Under the pieces are notes generated by a model. The model did no database searches. It had not been told where the DNA came from and worked only from the letters and a program-made list of their open reading frames with translations. A stretch of DNA of 64,000 nucleotides from Pseudomonas sp. SL4(2022) (GTDB lineage: Bacteria > Pseudomonadota > Gammaproteobacteria > Pseudomonadales > Pseudomonadaceae). A program made the position numbers and the translations under genes. The stretch spans positions 1,308,001 to 1,372,000 of the forward strand of contig NZ_CP113060.1 in the NCBI RefSeq assembly GCF_026625725.1. The letters run 5' to 3'. Positions 27,001 through 36,323 of this stretch are shown in pieces. Positions within the stretch are counted from its first letter, which is position 1; every line of letters begins with the position of its first letter.

Positions 27001-30000
27001 CGGCTGCATTGATCATTCGCTGCGCACCTTGGACCGCTTCGATCAGCGGCACACTCACGGTGCCGCCAACAGCGGTACGGTTGGAGCTTTGCTTCTGGCT
27101 GGAACTGAGCAGGTCATAACCCGCTTCAATATCGACACGCTTGGCGGTGATAGAGACATCGCCCTGCGGCGCGATGACCTGGCTGGCCTGCTGGCGATAG
27201 GCTTCACCAGCCTTCAGCTCGACATCCCCACCCAACGAGGCGATCTGGCTGCCCAGTTGTTGAGTCGTACTGTTCTGGCTGCTTTGCTTGATGCTGACCA
27301 CACCCGTTGCGCCCTGCCACCAGTCGCCAATTTCTCCGGACTTCTTCGAGCTGGAGCGGGCACGGGAGTCATCCTTGGCTTCCCCACTGGTGATAAGCAG
27401 ATTGCGCCCAGCCGCTACGTTGATATCGCTGTCAGCAACCAGGGTGCTACCCCGGATCGCGGTATCGCGGCCGCTGGTCACGTCAATGGTGGCGCCGCTG
27501 AGCGTGCTACCAACCTCCTGCGATGAAGATGACTGTGCACCCTTGGATTTCTGCTCGAGCGTCAAAGACCCATTGGTTGCGAGCGAGTCAAAGATGTGCC
27601 ACTTCAGTGAGCTGGACTTGCTGGCCTGGCTCGACTGCTGCGAGGCCACAGCAGTGCCTACGGAGATATCGCGCCCGGCATCCAGGATGATGGCGTCGTC
27701 AGCACGTAAGCCAGCTGCGCGCAGTACGATATCGTCGCTGGCGTCGATGACGATGTTTTGGCCGTCCAGGCGGGTACCGGTGAGAGTCGAGGCCTCGGAG
27801 CTGCTGGTTTTCGCCTTGCTGGAAAACAGGCCGCTTTTGACCTTGGCGTTGGCCTGGCTACTGGAGTTCTGTGCTGCATCCAGAACAACGTCGCCACCTG
27901 CATTCAGATAGATATCCGAATCGCTGATCAACTGAGCTCCGCGTGCGGCAATATCCTTATTGGCATGCAGCGTCAGGTCACTTCCCGACGTGATGTAGGA
28001 GGAGACCGACTGGCTATTGGAGGACTCGGACATCTGCAGCTTGCTGCTGCTGAACATGCCGCCTTTTTTCTTCTTGTAGAAATAGCTGTAGTCGGAGTTC
28101 TGGGCAGCATCGAGCTCTATGTTGCCGCGGGCGTAGAGGTAGGCCTCTTCACCGGCATGGATCTGGCTGCCAACAAGGATAGTGTCGTTACCTGAGACGC
28201 TGGTGAAATTACCGCCTGCCTCTATCTCAGAGCCCTGTTGGCGTACCGAAGCATCTTCCTTGTGGATCTTTTTCTTACTGCTCTTGTAGTGGTACTCACT
28301 GCTACTTTCGTTAGCTGCCGCCCCGATCAGCACGCCGCCACCCGCCAACACGTCGATATCCCCACCGGCCTTAACCTCGCTGGCGATCACCTCCAGGTCT
28401 TGTCCAGCCTCGGCTGTCAGATCGCCGCCAATATTCACCTCGCTACCATGTTGGGTGATGGTCTGGCTGGAGGTGCGGGCTTTCTTGTATTGCGCCTGAG
28501 TAGTGTCCACTTCAGTGGCGGCGGTAATCAGCAGGTCACGACCGGCCCGAAGTTGAGCATCGCCGCCAGCCTGGAGCACGCCACCGATATTGCGCAGGTC
28601 GCGACCGGCGGAGAGGGTCAGGTTATTGCCGGCTTCGATACGGGCAGCGTTGTCCGCCACGCTCTGGCTCCAACTGAAACCACCGTCACGGCCCGCACTG
28701 GTGCCAATGCTGCGTTCGTTGCGGATGTCGCCCTGTTCGGTAACCAGGGTGACGTTCTTGCCATTGATGATGCCGCCCTGTGCATTGCGGATGCTGTCGG
28801 TGGCCAGCAGGCTCAGGCGCTCGCCCGCTTGTATCAGGCCGTTATTGCCGATGTTGTTGGCCGTCACGCTGAGGTTCTTACTGGCGCGCAGGGTGCCGCT
28901 ATTGTTCAGGTTGCCGCCGCTGATCAAGGCGACATCTTGCCCTTGAATCAGGGCGCCCGTGGGAGCCAGACGGTCATTGGCCTGGGCCATATACAACACC
29001 GGCACCAGAACCTTCTGGCCATTCACGACCTGCTCTTGCATCCAGACGATGTCATGGGTCAGGGCCGCCACCTGTTCGGCCGTCAGGGCGATACCGGGGG
29101 CCAGGTTCAGCGCTTGTTTGCTGGCGATGGCGTTGTCCATCAGGTACTTGAACTGCGCTTCGTTCGAGTTCAAACCCGCGAGGAAGCGCTTGCCGGTACG
29201 CGCGACGATGGCTTGCTGGATCAGGCGCTGCTCATACAAACCATCGCCCAGGCGGCGTTGGGTTTGATCCGGGTTGTAACCAACGGCGTTGAGCAGGTAG
29301 CCCGAGTTGAGAAAGCTACTCAGGCTGGCAAAGGCCGGGTTGGTTTCAATGAGATAGGGATGTTCAGGGTTCTGGCTGAGGCTGAACAGGCCATTGTTCC
29401 CCTGCGGCAGGCTAAATCCAGGCAAAGCCAGAGGGTCGACGGTTTGCTGGGCCAGCTCCGGCGGTAACTGTTGATTCAGCGTGGGAGGCGGGGTAGTCCC
29501 GAGCTGGGTGTCTGCAACACGACTCACGCCTGGCTGGGTGGCTTCACCCGCACGGACAAGCGCATTCTCGATAGTCTGCAGGCCAACAATATTGACATTA
29601 CCACCGGCCTGAACAACCGCAGGCGCCACGACGCCGCCACTCGTTGCCGTCACACTGCCGCCGGTTTGCGCCCCTAAGGCGATCCCGGAAAATGACAGGT
29701 AACCGGGGTTGTAAGAAGCCGAGGCGGGGTCGTTATAGGCGTTGTAGGCCCCCATGTTGTTGATGAAGGTCCAGTAGGCGCTGTCACTCTTGGTGTAGAC
29801 GTGATAGCTGGCATAGCGCAGCTCACCGCCACCGACCCCGGTATTGGAGAAGCGCTCGGTATTGATGACGATATCGTTGCCGGCTGACACGCTGCTGTAG
29901 CGGTTGTCGAAGGTGCCACCCGTGAACCGCAGAGCCCCCCCGGCCGTCAGGCTGGCGCTGGCCGAGTCCTCGGTAATATGCGGGCCGAAGGTTTCGTTTA

Positions 30001-32302
30001 CATAATAAGAGGCTTCACAGTGTTTGCCTTTGCAGTTGTCGGTGGAAGTCAGGGTAATTTGCCCTGAAACCAATCGCTGCTGGAAAACCAGTTTGTCTTT
30101 ACGGTTGACCAGGCTGTCTACCGCCAAACGCATGTCAGCGGCGCTTTCAATCGTGCCGGAGATGTTCTCCAGCAGTTCGGCGCGGCGGTGCTGGTCGTCC
30201 AGGGCGAAGTCCAGTGAGCCAAGGCTGTAGATGTCGCCAAAGCGGTTGGTCAACGCCTTGCTACGCAGTTGCATGTCCGCGCCGCTGAATAGCAGGCCGT
30301 TCTCGTTCGCCAAGGCCTGGGTATCGACACGTACTGCCCCAGCGGAGCCTAGTGTGCCAAGGTTATGCACCTTACTTGCCGCAAGTGTCAGGCCCTGGGT
30401 GGCCGTGATGATGCCACGGCTGCGCAACTCGCCAGAAAGTTGCAGGTGTGCCTGGCCACGGGTACGCAACTGCGCGCCATTTCCCAGCTCCAAACTATCA
30501 GTCGTAATGAATAGATCCTGCTCGCTGAGCAGGCTGCCATTCCCACGGTAGCTTCCTGTCAGCTCCAGGCGTGCAGCCTGAGTATTGACCTCACCCTCGT
30601 TACGCCAATCAGCACCCTTGGCCTCCAGCGAGCCGAGTGCCAACAAGCGACCAGCACTGCTCTGCTCGAAGCGGGCAGCATGCAGTCGTAAGGCGGAATT
30701 GCCGATTTCGACTTTGCCCGTGTGGTTATCGAACAGAGTGCCGATAGCAAAAACGCTTGAGCCACTATTGCCCAATGCACGCAGCCCACCATTGCTATTG
30801 CTCAGGCTGTCGGCACTGACAACGAGGGTGCTACCGGCCTCAACCAGGCCACTTGTGTTATCCAGTGCCCCGGTCAATTCGACCGTGATCGCGCCATTGG
30901 CAGAGACGGTGCCGTTTTGGTTAGCCAAGTTGGCCGCCGTGACCTTGATCGCTTGCTTGGCCAGAACTTCACCGCTCTGGTTGTTCAGCTGGTGACCGCT
31001 CAGCTCGAGGTTTTTCTGCGCAACGATCCGCCCGGCGCTGTTTTCCAGCGTTTGCGCCTTGAGCGTTGCATCACCGGCGCTGAGCAGCTTGCCGGCGCGG
31101 TTGTCCAACGTTTGCACATCGGCATTCAAGCTGCCGTGGGAGGTAATAGTGCCGGGGTTTTTCACCGTGTGGGTTTGCAGGCTCAGGGTGGCCGTGTTGT
31201 TCAGGCTGCCATCGGCACGCACACCCGCCTCGACCACGCCTTGGTTGAGCAGCTCGCCACCTTTAACGGTGAGCTGCTGGGTGGCGGCGAGGCTTTCTTT
31301 GACCCGCGTCTGGCCACTGACGTCTACCACGGCATTGCGCCCGGCGAAGGTGTCGGCATTCAGTTCGATATTCTCGGCCTTAAGCTGCAGGTCGCGGCTG
31401 GCGGCGGTGCGCGCCATGCTCAGTTGGCCATTGGCATCAATCTGAATATCCCCGGCACTGGCAGCCATATCACCGGCCAGTTTCACGCCCACACCGGCTT
31501 CGGTACCGACCAGGCGAATCGCCCCGGCGTACATGCCGCCCAGCGCTGAGCTGTCGATGGCCAGTTGCGGTTTGGCGCTGCCATCATCGGCTTTGGCGGT
31601 GGCCGTGAGGTTGGCGGCGTCAACGTCGTTACGCCCGGTAATCACATTCAGTTGGTTGGCATGCAGCTCGGCGTTGATCTGCGCACTGCGGGTGATCAGG
31701 TCGAACTGACTGACATTGCGCGCATTGAGGCCATCGCCTTCGATGCGGATCTGCCCGCCCTCGACATCAAAACGGTCGAGCTTGCCGTTCTCAACAATCG
31801 GCTTGCCGGTAGTCAGGGTCGCGCGCGGGGTATTGATAAAGCCGCAGCCGTCGCAGCTGATGCCATGGGGGTTGGCGACGATGACCGCAGCGGACTTGCC
31901 GGCCACTTCGGTGTAGCCCCTGAGCTGGCTGGGGCTGCCGCCGTTGACCTCATTGAGGATGACGTTCGCCGCCCCACCCGTGAGATTGGGGCCGCCCAGG
32001 TTTGGGTTACCCATCACGTAGCCGCCTAGCTGCGTTTGCACCACTGCCTGAGCACTGTTGTTGAGGATCAGCCCCTGCTGACTGACGTTGAAGTCAGTGA
32101 ATTTGTTGTGCGACAGGCCGCTGCCATTGGGCGTGGCGATATTGACCATGGGCACGCCATTGGCGGCCTGGGTCACCGCAGCATTGCTGCCGGCCTGGGC
32201 ATCCAGTGCCAGTTCAGCTGCCGTGGTCACGATCGGATTGAGGAACATGACCCCAATCAAGACACAGGCCATGTTTTGGAAAAACGGCGCACGCACGTCC
32301 AT
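24065..32302 (-). CDS. cdiA: CdiA-type contact-dependent inhibition toxin / filamentous hemagglutinin
   Basis: A 2745-residue TpsA exoprotein. Residues 1-29 are a signal peptide; 40-170 the TPS secretion domain with NPNL (99-102) and NPHGI (144-148); 170-2100 hemagglutinin-type repeat sheets; about 2200-2400 the pre-toxin region (DUF637-like). The VENN-like boundary is VDNN (residue 2399, bases 25097-25108). About 343 residues follow: a hydrophobic stretch (IGRIISVAITLVVAVEADAV) suited to membrane entry, a Pro/Lys linker, then an ~80-residue toxin with YHSGGGRHDAEYYKF. That pattern recalls the BECR/Ntox21 nuclease group, but I cannot confirm it. The start is the ATG at 32302 with GGAG seven bases upstream. 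Confidence 0.93.
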   Translation of the reverse strand: MDVRAPFFQNMACVLIGVMFLNPIVTTAAELALDAQAGSNAAVTQAANGVPMVNIATPNGSGLSHNKFTDFNVSQQGLILNNSAQAVVQTQLGGYVMGNPNLGGPNLTGGAANVILNEVNGGSPSQLRGYTEVAGKSAAVIVANPHGISCDGCGFINTPRATLTTGKPIVENGKLDRFDVEGGQIRIEGDGLNARNVSQFDLITRSAQINAELHANQLNVITGRNDVDAANLTATAKADDGSAKPQLAIDSSALGGMYAGAIRLVGTEAGVGVKLAGDMAASAGDIQIDANGQLSMARTAASRDLQLKAENIELNADTFAGRNAVVDVSGQTRVKESLAATQQLTVKGGELLNQGVVEAGVRADGSLNNTATLSLQTHTVKNPGTITSHGSLNADVQTLDNRAGKLLSAGDATLKAQTLENSAGRIVAQKNLELSGHQLNNQSGEVLAKQAIKVTAANLANQNGTVSANGAITVELTGALDNTSGLVEAGSTLVVSADSLSNSNGGLRALGNSGSSVFAIGTLFDNHTGKVEIGNSALRLHAARFEQSSAGRLLALGSLEAKGADWRNEGEVNTQAARLELTGSYRGNGSLLSEQDLFITTDSLELGNGAQLRTRGQAHLQLSGELRSRGIITATQGLTLAASKVHNLGTLGSAGAVRVDTQALANENGLLFSGADMQLRSKALTNRFGDIYSLGSLDFALDDQHRRAELLENISGTIESAADMRLAVDSLVNRKDKLVFQQRLVSGQITLTSTDNCKGKHCEASYYVNETFGPHITEDSASASLTAGGALRFTGGTFDNRYSSVSAGNDIVINTERFSNTGVGGGELRYASYHVYTKSDSAYWTFINNMGAYNAYNDPASASYNPGYLSFSGIALGAQTGGSVTATSGGVVAPAVVQAGGNVNIVGLQTIENALVRAGEATQPGVSRVADTQLGTTPPPTLNQQLPPELAQQTVDPLALPGFSLPQGNNGLFSLSQNPEHPYLIETNPAFASLSSFLNSGYLLNAVGYNPDQTQRRLGDGLYEQRLIQQAIVARTGKRFLAGLNSNEAQFKYLMDNAIASKQALNLAPGIALTAEQVAALTHDIVWMQEQVVNGQKVLVPVLYMAQANDRLAPTGALIQGQDVALISGGNLNNSGTLRASKNLSVTANNIGNNGLIQAGERLSLLATDSIRNAQGGIINGKNVTLVTEQGDIRNERSIGTSAGRDGGFSWSQSVADNAARIEAGNNLTLSAGRDLRNIGGVLQAGGDAQLRAGRDLLITAATEVDTTQAQYKKARTSSQTITQHGSEVNIGGDLTAEAGQDLEVIASEVKAGGDIDVLAGGGVLIGAAANESSSEYHYKSSKKKIHKEDASVRQQGSEIEAGGNFTSVSGNDTILVGSQIHAGEEAYLYARGNIELDAAQNSDYSYFYKKKKGGMFSSSKLQMSESSNSQSVSSYITSGSDLTLHANKDIAARGAQLISDSDIYLNAGGDVVLDAAQNSSSQANAKVKSGLFSSKAKTSSSEASTLTGTRLDGQNIVIDASDDIVLRAAGLRADDAIILDAGRDISVGTAVASQQSSQASKSSSLKWHIFDSLATNGSLTLEQKSKGAQSSSSQEVGSTLSGATIDVTSGRDTAIRGSTLVADSDINVAAGRNLLITSGEAKDDSRARSSSKKSGEIGDWWQGATGVVSIKQSSQNSTTQQLGSQIASLGGDVELKAGEAYRQQASQVIAPQGDVSITAKRVDIEAGYDLLSSSQKQSSNRTAVGGTVSVPLIEAVQGAQRMINAAGDTKDTRLTALAAANTAMSGYQAYQSAQTLATGDFTGVKISVNLSNSQSKSGGTQSGQNVVASSVAAGRDVSIKATGDGDASNLNVVGSTIDAGRNVALDADGNINLVSAQNTASQEGKNSNSGWSAGVGFGVGQQNGFTLELAANKGKGSSEGEAITHANTLVTAGEKVALNSGGDTNLKGAVVTAKQVTAEVGGDLNLVSQQDIDDYKSKQQNAGVGLSLCIPPFCAGVSTVSGSFSQQKINSEYASVGQQTGIKAGDGGFQINVGGNTDLQGAIIASNDKALEDGKNSLTTATLTHSDIENKAEYKGSSISLSGSYSTAARDKAGNVITDKDGKPVQEAAANAGTPIALSASGKDKSTTQSGISAGAITITDAAKQQELTGQTAEQAVAGVNRDVSSDRDGSNTLKPIFDRKEIEAGFEITEQFVRNVGTLLEAKAREADSKKAYAEKIEAQANDVSNGLTTEQRLSLLGQAQILRDEAKSINDNWGAGGTYRQIATALTAAAGGQVNAGTSQFAQNMVVNYLQQQGAGYIGKLVENGSLTEGSPLHAALHAIVGCGAAAASQQSCSAGAMGAAASSVLTGVFAEARPDESSEQREAKRNLLLSIVTGIAAATDPDSAATANNAATANVDNNWLATQQKVQRNKELAEAETLAEQLNIHAKWLKTSLDQDLSTGGGIAKGLKDGLAGSGLDTLNTVARFSAFPGESLDEISEVISAPAIKQLLGAKYDEMQQSIEKAKVALEVGGLDHAEQLGMQIGRIISVAITLVVAVEADAVKAAGQAAKFGVAVTKEQAGALMAGSSGKLAAQLATIEKYGFDGDVPLVPKEVGGPKATGAVDVPATSSIARDGLRNDLAVQAGIPRSLDKVWGSSIDDLVQAYKMDGAKLVPKPPKPGTSGNAQAFTVEGHPAIKEVQYHSGGGRHDAEYYKFTYKDGTEVRVIDSSAGFKPGTITKYQQYYDKQGNRLKYEAGQWKAWR

Positions 32303-32347
32303 GTAAAAACTCCAACCCGTAGGGCGATAAATCAGCAATCAGGAAAA

Positions 32348-34114
32348 TCAGAAGAACAGGTCGACCCGGAAGTACACCGGATGCTCCTGACGCTCGATGG
32401 CGTCCGGGCGTTCCAGTGAACGGGCGAAGGTCACCGAGGCGGCCAGGTGCTGGCCACGGGCACTCAGCTCGATGGCATTGCCGGAGAGGCGACCGTGCTG
32501 GTCCGGGTTGTAACGCCCGCCGCTGATCACGCCCATGTCGTAGGCGAAAGCCACGCCGTACTCACTGACAAAGGGCTGCAGCGGTTGCCAGCTCACCGCC
32601 TTACGCCAGCGCACTTGGTTGCGCCAATAGGCGCCGCTGTCGCCGGACAGCGATTGCTCCTTGAAACCGCGCACCGAGCTGAGACCGCCGACGCTGATGC
32701 GTTGCGGGCTGAACAGCACGTCTTCACTGCGCTGGCCGTTGGCCAGGCTGTCGAAGCTGAACGACTCGCCCCACAGCTGGAACGGCTGCAGGTAACTCAA
32801 GGTCAGGCTGTATTTGTTGTACCGCGCCACCGGCTGGCCGCCTTGCGGGCTGCCACTGCGCTGCGCATCGAATGCGCCGGTACCGTGTTGCCAGCCGAGG
32901 TCGGCGTTGATGAAGGCACTGCCGATACGGCGACCATGGTTAAAGCCCAACTGCGCTTCCGACAGACGCTGACTGGACACGTCGATCAGGTTGCCGAGGA
33001 TAAAGTTGTTGCTGCGCAGGTGGCTGACGCCCAGGCTGGCGGCGGTTTTGCTCAGGCTGTCGCGGTGCAGCACACGTTCGCCGCGCAAGGCGTGGGTTTT
33101 GCTCTCGCCATCGGTGTCGAAGGCAAAGCCGTTGGACTCATTCAGGGTGCGGTAGTAGCTCTGGCTGTAGCTGTAATTGAAGGTCCACCAGCCGTACGGC
33201 AGGCTGTAGTTGAGGCTCTGGTTGTGCGAATGGCGGTAACTGTCGCTGACTGCATCGCGGCCGGCACGCAGGCTCAACTGATCGGCCAGGCCCAGTGGGC
33301 TGTCCCAATCCAGGCCCAGCCCCCACTGCTGCTCACCGGTACTCAACTGGCCATCGTTGTGCCGCGCCAGGCTGACGCGCCACGGCTTGCTGCGCTGACC
33401 TTGCAGCTGCACGCGGCTGCCACCGACCTGCTCACCGGGCACCAACTCAAGCTGCGCCTGACGCGACGGCAAACGGTTGAGCTGCTCGACCAGTTGCTCC
33501 AGCTCGCGCAGGTTCAGCGTGCGCTCGGTCGTACCGGGAAAGCTCATGGCCAGCTCGCGATCCGAGGCCAGCTCCGAGCTGTTCAAGCCTTCCAGTTGGC
33601 CCTCGACCACCGTGACCTGCAGCGTACCGCTGGCCAGGTCTTGCTGCGGCAGGTAGGCACGCGTGGTGACATAACCACGACCGAGATAGTGATTGGTGAT
33701 GTCCTTGAGCAGCTGATTGAGCTGACCAACGCCTAAGCATTGGCCGCTGTAGGGCTTGAGGATACTGGCTTGATCCGCCGCACTCAGCAGGGTGGCTCCG
33801 ACCAGATTGATCTGCTCAATGGCAAAGCAGCGCTCATCGTCTGTTGCTGGTTGCGCGGGGAGCTGATCAACCTTCCCTGGCAACTGACGCAACTCATCCA
33901 GACGCCGCTGCTGCTCTTGCAGCAGACGCTCCTGACGTTCGCGGATAAGGTCACGATCACCTGGCGTTTGCGCCAGCGATACCGCGGGAATAAGGGAACA
34001 CATCAGCCAGACGGCCAAAAAATGGCCGGGAACCATTTTTAACGTCGCGCAGCGACGGCACGCAGGGTGGCCGCCAAGAATGGCAGGCCATAAAGGGTTA
34101 CTACGAAGGGACAT
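32348..34114 (-). CDS. cdiB: CdiB/TpsB outer-membrane transporter
   Basis: A 588-residue two-partner secretion pore of the Omp85/TpsB family. After a signal region come a coiled coil of Arg/Gln/Glu (RERQERLLQEQQRRLDELR), POTRA domains (about residues 95-260), and a C-terminal beta-barrel with the VRGF motif in the GGLSSVRGFKE loop. It exports and displays CdiA on the cell surface. Located 45 bases before cdiA. The start at 34114 has AGGA eight bases upstream; an ATG 26 codons later has none. Confidence 0.92.
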   Translation of the reverse strand: MSLRSNPLWPAILGGHPACRRCATLKMVPGHFLAVWLMCSLIPAVSLAQTPGDRDLIRERQERLLQEQQRRLDELRQLPGKVDQLPAQPATDDERCFAIEQINLVGATLLSAADQASILKPYSGQCLGVGQLNQLLKDITNHYLGRGYVTTRAYLPQQDLASGTLQVTVVEGQLEGLNSSELASDRELAMSFPGTTERTLNLRELEQLVEQLNRLPSRQAQLELVPGEQVGGSRVQLQGQRSKPWRVSLARHNDGQLSTGEQQWGLGLDWDSPLGLADQLSLRAGRDAVSDSYRHSHNQSLNYSLPYGWWTFNYSYSQSYYRTLNESNGFAFDTDGESKTHALRGERVLHRDSLSKTAASLGVSHLRSNNFILGNLIDVSSQRLSEAQLGFNHGRRIGSAFINADLGWQHGTGAFDAQRSGSPQGGQPVARYNKYSLTLSYLQPFQLWGESFSFDSLANGQRSEDVLFSPQRISVGGLSSVRGFKEQSLSGDSGAYWRNQVRWRKAVSWQPLQPFVSEYGVAFAYDMGVISGGRYNPDQHGRLSGNAIELSARGQHLAASVTFARSLERPDAIERQEHPVYFRVDLFF

Positions 34115-34316
34115 GCCTTCAATCCTTTGAATAGCGGATTAACAGAGAAAAATGCGGCGCGCATTAAAACACATGGCGAGTTGCCATCATCTCAAAAGCG
34201 CGTGACCCGCCTCACAGAACCAGCCGCTCACCCTGAACTTCTGACCACCGGTTGCTGTCGCGCAACGTACAGAAAACACCCCAAGCCGACAATGCTGCTG
34301 CCAGGCAACCCCGCAT
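34115..34316. promoter_or_regulatory. Upstream region of the CDI operon
   Basis: About 200 bases between cdiB and the typA terminator must hold the cdiBAI promoter. AT-rich near 34130-34165 on the minus strand, but I could not assign a confident -35/-10 pair. Confidence 0.3.
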
Positions 34317-34354
34317 AAAAAAGCCCCCGCAGGCTCGTGCCGGCGGGGGCTTTT
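34317..34354. terminator. Terminator of typA, bidirectional
   Basis: A6-GCCCCCGC, loop, GGCGGGGGC-T4. It ends transcription from typA (minus strand) and shields the CDI operon. Confidence 0.9.
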
Positions 34355-34373
34355 CAGATAGCTAGAACTGTTA

Positions 34374-36194
34374 TCAGTTCTTGGCTTTCTTGGCAGCGCG
34401 GGTGCGCTCGCCTTCGTCGAGGATCTTCTTACGCAGACGGATCGACTTCGGCGTCACTTCACACAGCTCGTCGTCCTGGATGAACTCCAGCGCTTGCTCC
34501 AGGGTGAAGCGAACCGGCGGTACCAGGGCGATGGTTTCGTCTTTGCCCGAGGCGCGCATGTTGTCGAGCTTCTTGCCCTTGGTAGGGTTCACGCCCAGGT
34601 CGTTGTCGCGGCTGTTCAGGCCGACGATTTGACCGTTGTAGATTTCCTGGCCGTGCTCAACGAACAGTTTGCCGCGCGCTTGCAGGGTTTCCAGGGAGTA
34701 GGTCAGGGCTTTGCCGGTTTCAACCGAAACCAGTACGCCATTCTGACGACCGGACATGGTGCCGGACTTCATGGCGTCGTAGCGGTCGAAGATCGAGGTC
34801 AGGATGCCTGCACCGTTGGTCAGGGTCAGGAACTGGTTACGGAAACCAATCAGACCGCGCGCCGGGATGTTGTACTCAAGACGCACACGGCCTTTGCCAT
34901 CCGGCACCATGTTGCTCAGGTCGCCTTTACGCAGACCCATTTCTTCCATGACCTTGCCCTGAGCTTCTTCGGGGATGTCGATGGTGACGTTTTCGAACGG
35001 CTCTTGCTTGACGCCGCCCACTTCACGAATGATCACTTCCGGACGGCCAACGCCCATTTCGAAGCCTTCGCGACGCATGGTTTCGATCAGTACCGAGAGG
35101 TGCAGCTCACCCCGGCCGGAAACCTTGAACTTGTCGGCGCTGTCGCCTTCCTCCACACGCAGGGCCACGTTGTACAGCAGCTCTTTGTCCAGACGCTCTT
35201 TGATGTTGCGGCTGGTGACGAACTTGCCTTCTTTACCGCAGAACGGCGAGTCGTTGACCTGGAAGGTCATGGAAACGGTCGGCTCATCAACGGTCAGCGG
35301 TTTCATGGCTTCAACGTTGTTGATGTCGCACAGGGTGTCGGAGATGAACAGCTGATCCATGCCGCTGACGCAGACGATGTCACCGGCAGTGGCCTCTTCA
35401 ACGTCCACACGGTGCAGACCGTGGTGGCCCATCAGTTTGAGGATACGACCGTTGCGCTTTTTGCCTTCGGCGTCGATGGCGACCACCGGGGTGTTCGGCT
35501 TGACGCGGCCACGGGCGATACGGCCGACGCCGATAATGCCGAGGAAGCTGTTGTAGTCCAGTGCCGAGATTTGCATCTGGAACGGGCCGTCGACATCAAC
35601 CTGCGGCGCAGGCACGTGGTCAACGATGGCTTGGTACAGCGGGGTCATGTCTTCGGCCATGGCGGTGTGGTCCAGACCGGCAATGCCGTTCAGGGCCGAG
35701 GCGTAGACGACCTGGAAGTCCAGTTGCTCTTCGGTGGCGCCGAGGTTGTCGAACAGGTCGAAAATCTGGTCCAGTACCCAGTCCGGACGCGCGCCCGGAC
35801 GGTCAACCTTGTTGATCACCACAATCGGACGCAGGCCGGCTTCGAAAGCCTTCTTGGTCACGAAGCGGGTTTGCGGCATCGGGCCATCCTGGGCGTCAAC
35901 CAGCAGCAGCACGGAGTCAACCATCGACATCACGCGCTCTACTTCGCCGCCGAAGTCGGCGTGGCCGGGGGTGTCGACGATGTTGATGCGGTACTCGCCC
36001 CAACGGATCGCGGTGTTTTTGGCCAGGATGGTAATGCCGCGCTCTTTTTCCTGGTCGTTGCTGTCCATCACGCGCTCGTCGTTGAGCTCGTTGCGCTCAA
36101 GGGTGCCGGACTGGCGCAGGAGTTTGTCTACCAGGGTGGTCTTACCATGGTCAACGTGGGCAATGATGGCGATGTTGCGTAGATTTTCGATCAC
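34374..36194 (-). CDS. typA: Ribosome-dependent GTPase TypA/BipA
   Basis: A 606-residue translational GTPase with all G motifs: [10 protein letters not shown] (G1), [14 protein letters not shown] (G3), [13 protein letters not shown] (G4), then EF-G-like domains and the TypA-specific C-terminal domain. It assists 50S assembly, especially in the cold. Starts with GTG at 36194. Well conserved and in the same place, next to thiI and glnA, in PAO1. Confidence 0.97.
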   Translation of the reverse strand: MIENLRNIAIIAHVDHGKTTLVDKLLRQSGTLERNELNDERVMDSNDQEKERGITILAKNTAIRWGEYRINIVDTPGHADFGGEVERVMSMVDSVLLLVDAQDGPMPQTRFVTKKAFEAGLRPIVVINKVDRPGARPDWVLDQIFDLFDNLGATEEQLDFQVVYASALNGIAGLDHTAMAEDMTPLYQAIVDHVPAPQVDVDGPFQMQISALDYNSFLGIIGVGRIARGRVKPNTPVVAIDAEGKKRNGRILKLMGHHGLHRVDVEEATAGDIVCVSGMDQLFISDTLCDINNVEAMKPLTVDEPTVSMTFQVNDSPFCGKEGKFVTSRNIKERLDKELLYNVALRVEEGDSADKFKVSGRGELHLSVLIETMRREGFEMGVGRPEVIIREVGGVKQEPFENVTIDIPEEAQGKVMEEMGLRKGDLSNMVPDGKGRVRLEYNIPARGLIGFRNQFLTLTNGAGILTSIFDRYDAMKSGTMSGRQNGVLVSVETGKALTYSLETLQARGKLFVEHGQEIYNGQIVGLNSRDNDLGVNPTKGKKLDNMRASGKDETIALVPPVRFTLEQALEFIQDDELCEVTPKSIRLRKKILDEGERTRAAKKAKN

Positions 36195-36323
36195 GTGTGT
36201 ATCTCGATCAGAGGATTCGGTTTGCCGCTTAGTCTAGGCGGCGAGTATTAAGAAACGCGGTATCAGCTGGCCCGTTGGTCGGGAGGGCGATGGCGAATAC
36301 TGCCGCCATTCAACCCGGGCGTT

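Noticed and set aside
26654..29467. Long plus-strand frames opposite the cdiA repeats
   Set aside because: The repeats of cdiA create periodic open frames in antisense; no start signals or domains.
34494..36182. A 562-codon open frame antisense to typA
   Set aside because: It mirrors the GC-rich codon pattern of typA, has no binding site or domain, and the typA protein is unmistakable.
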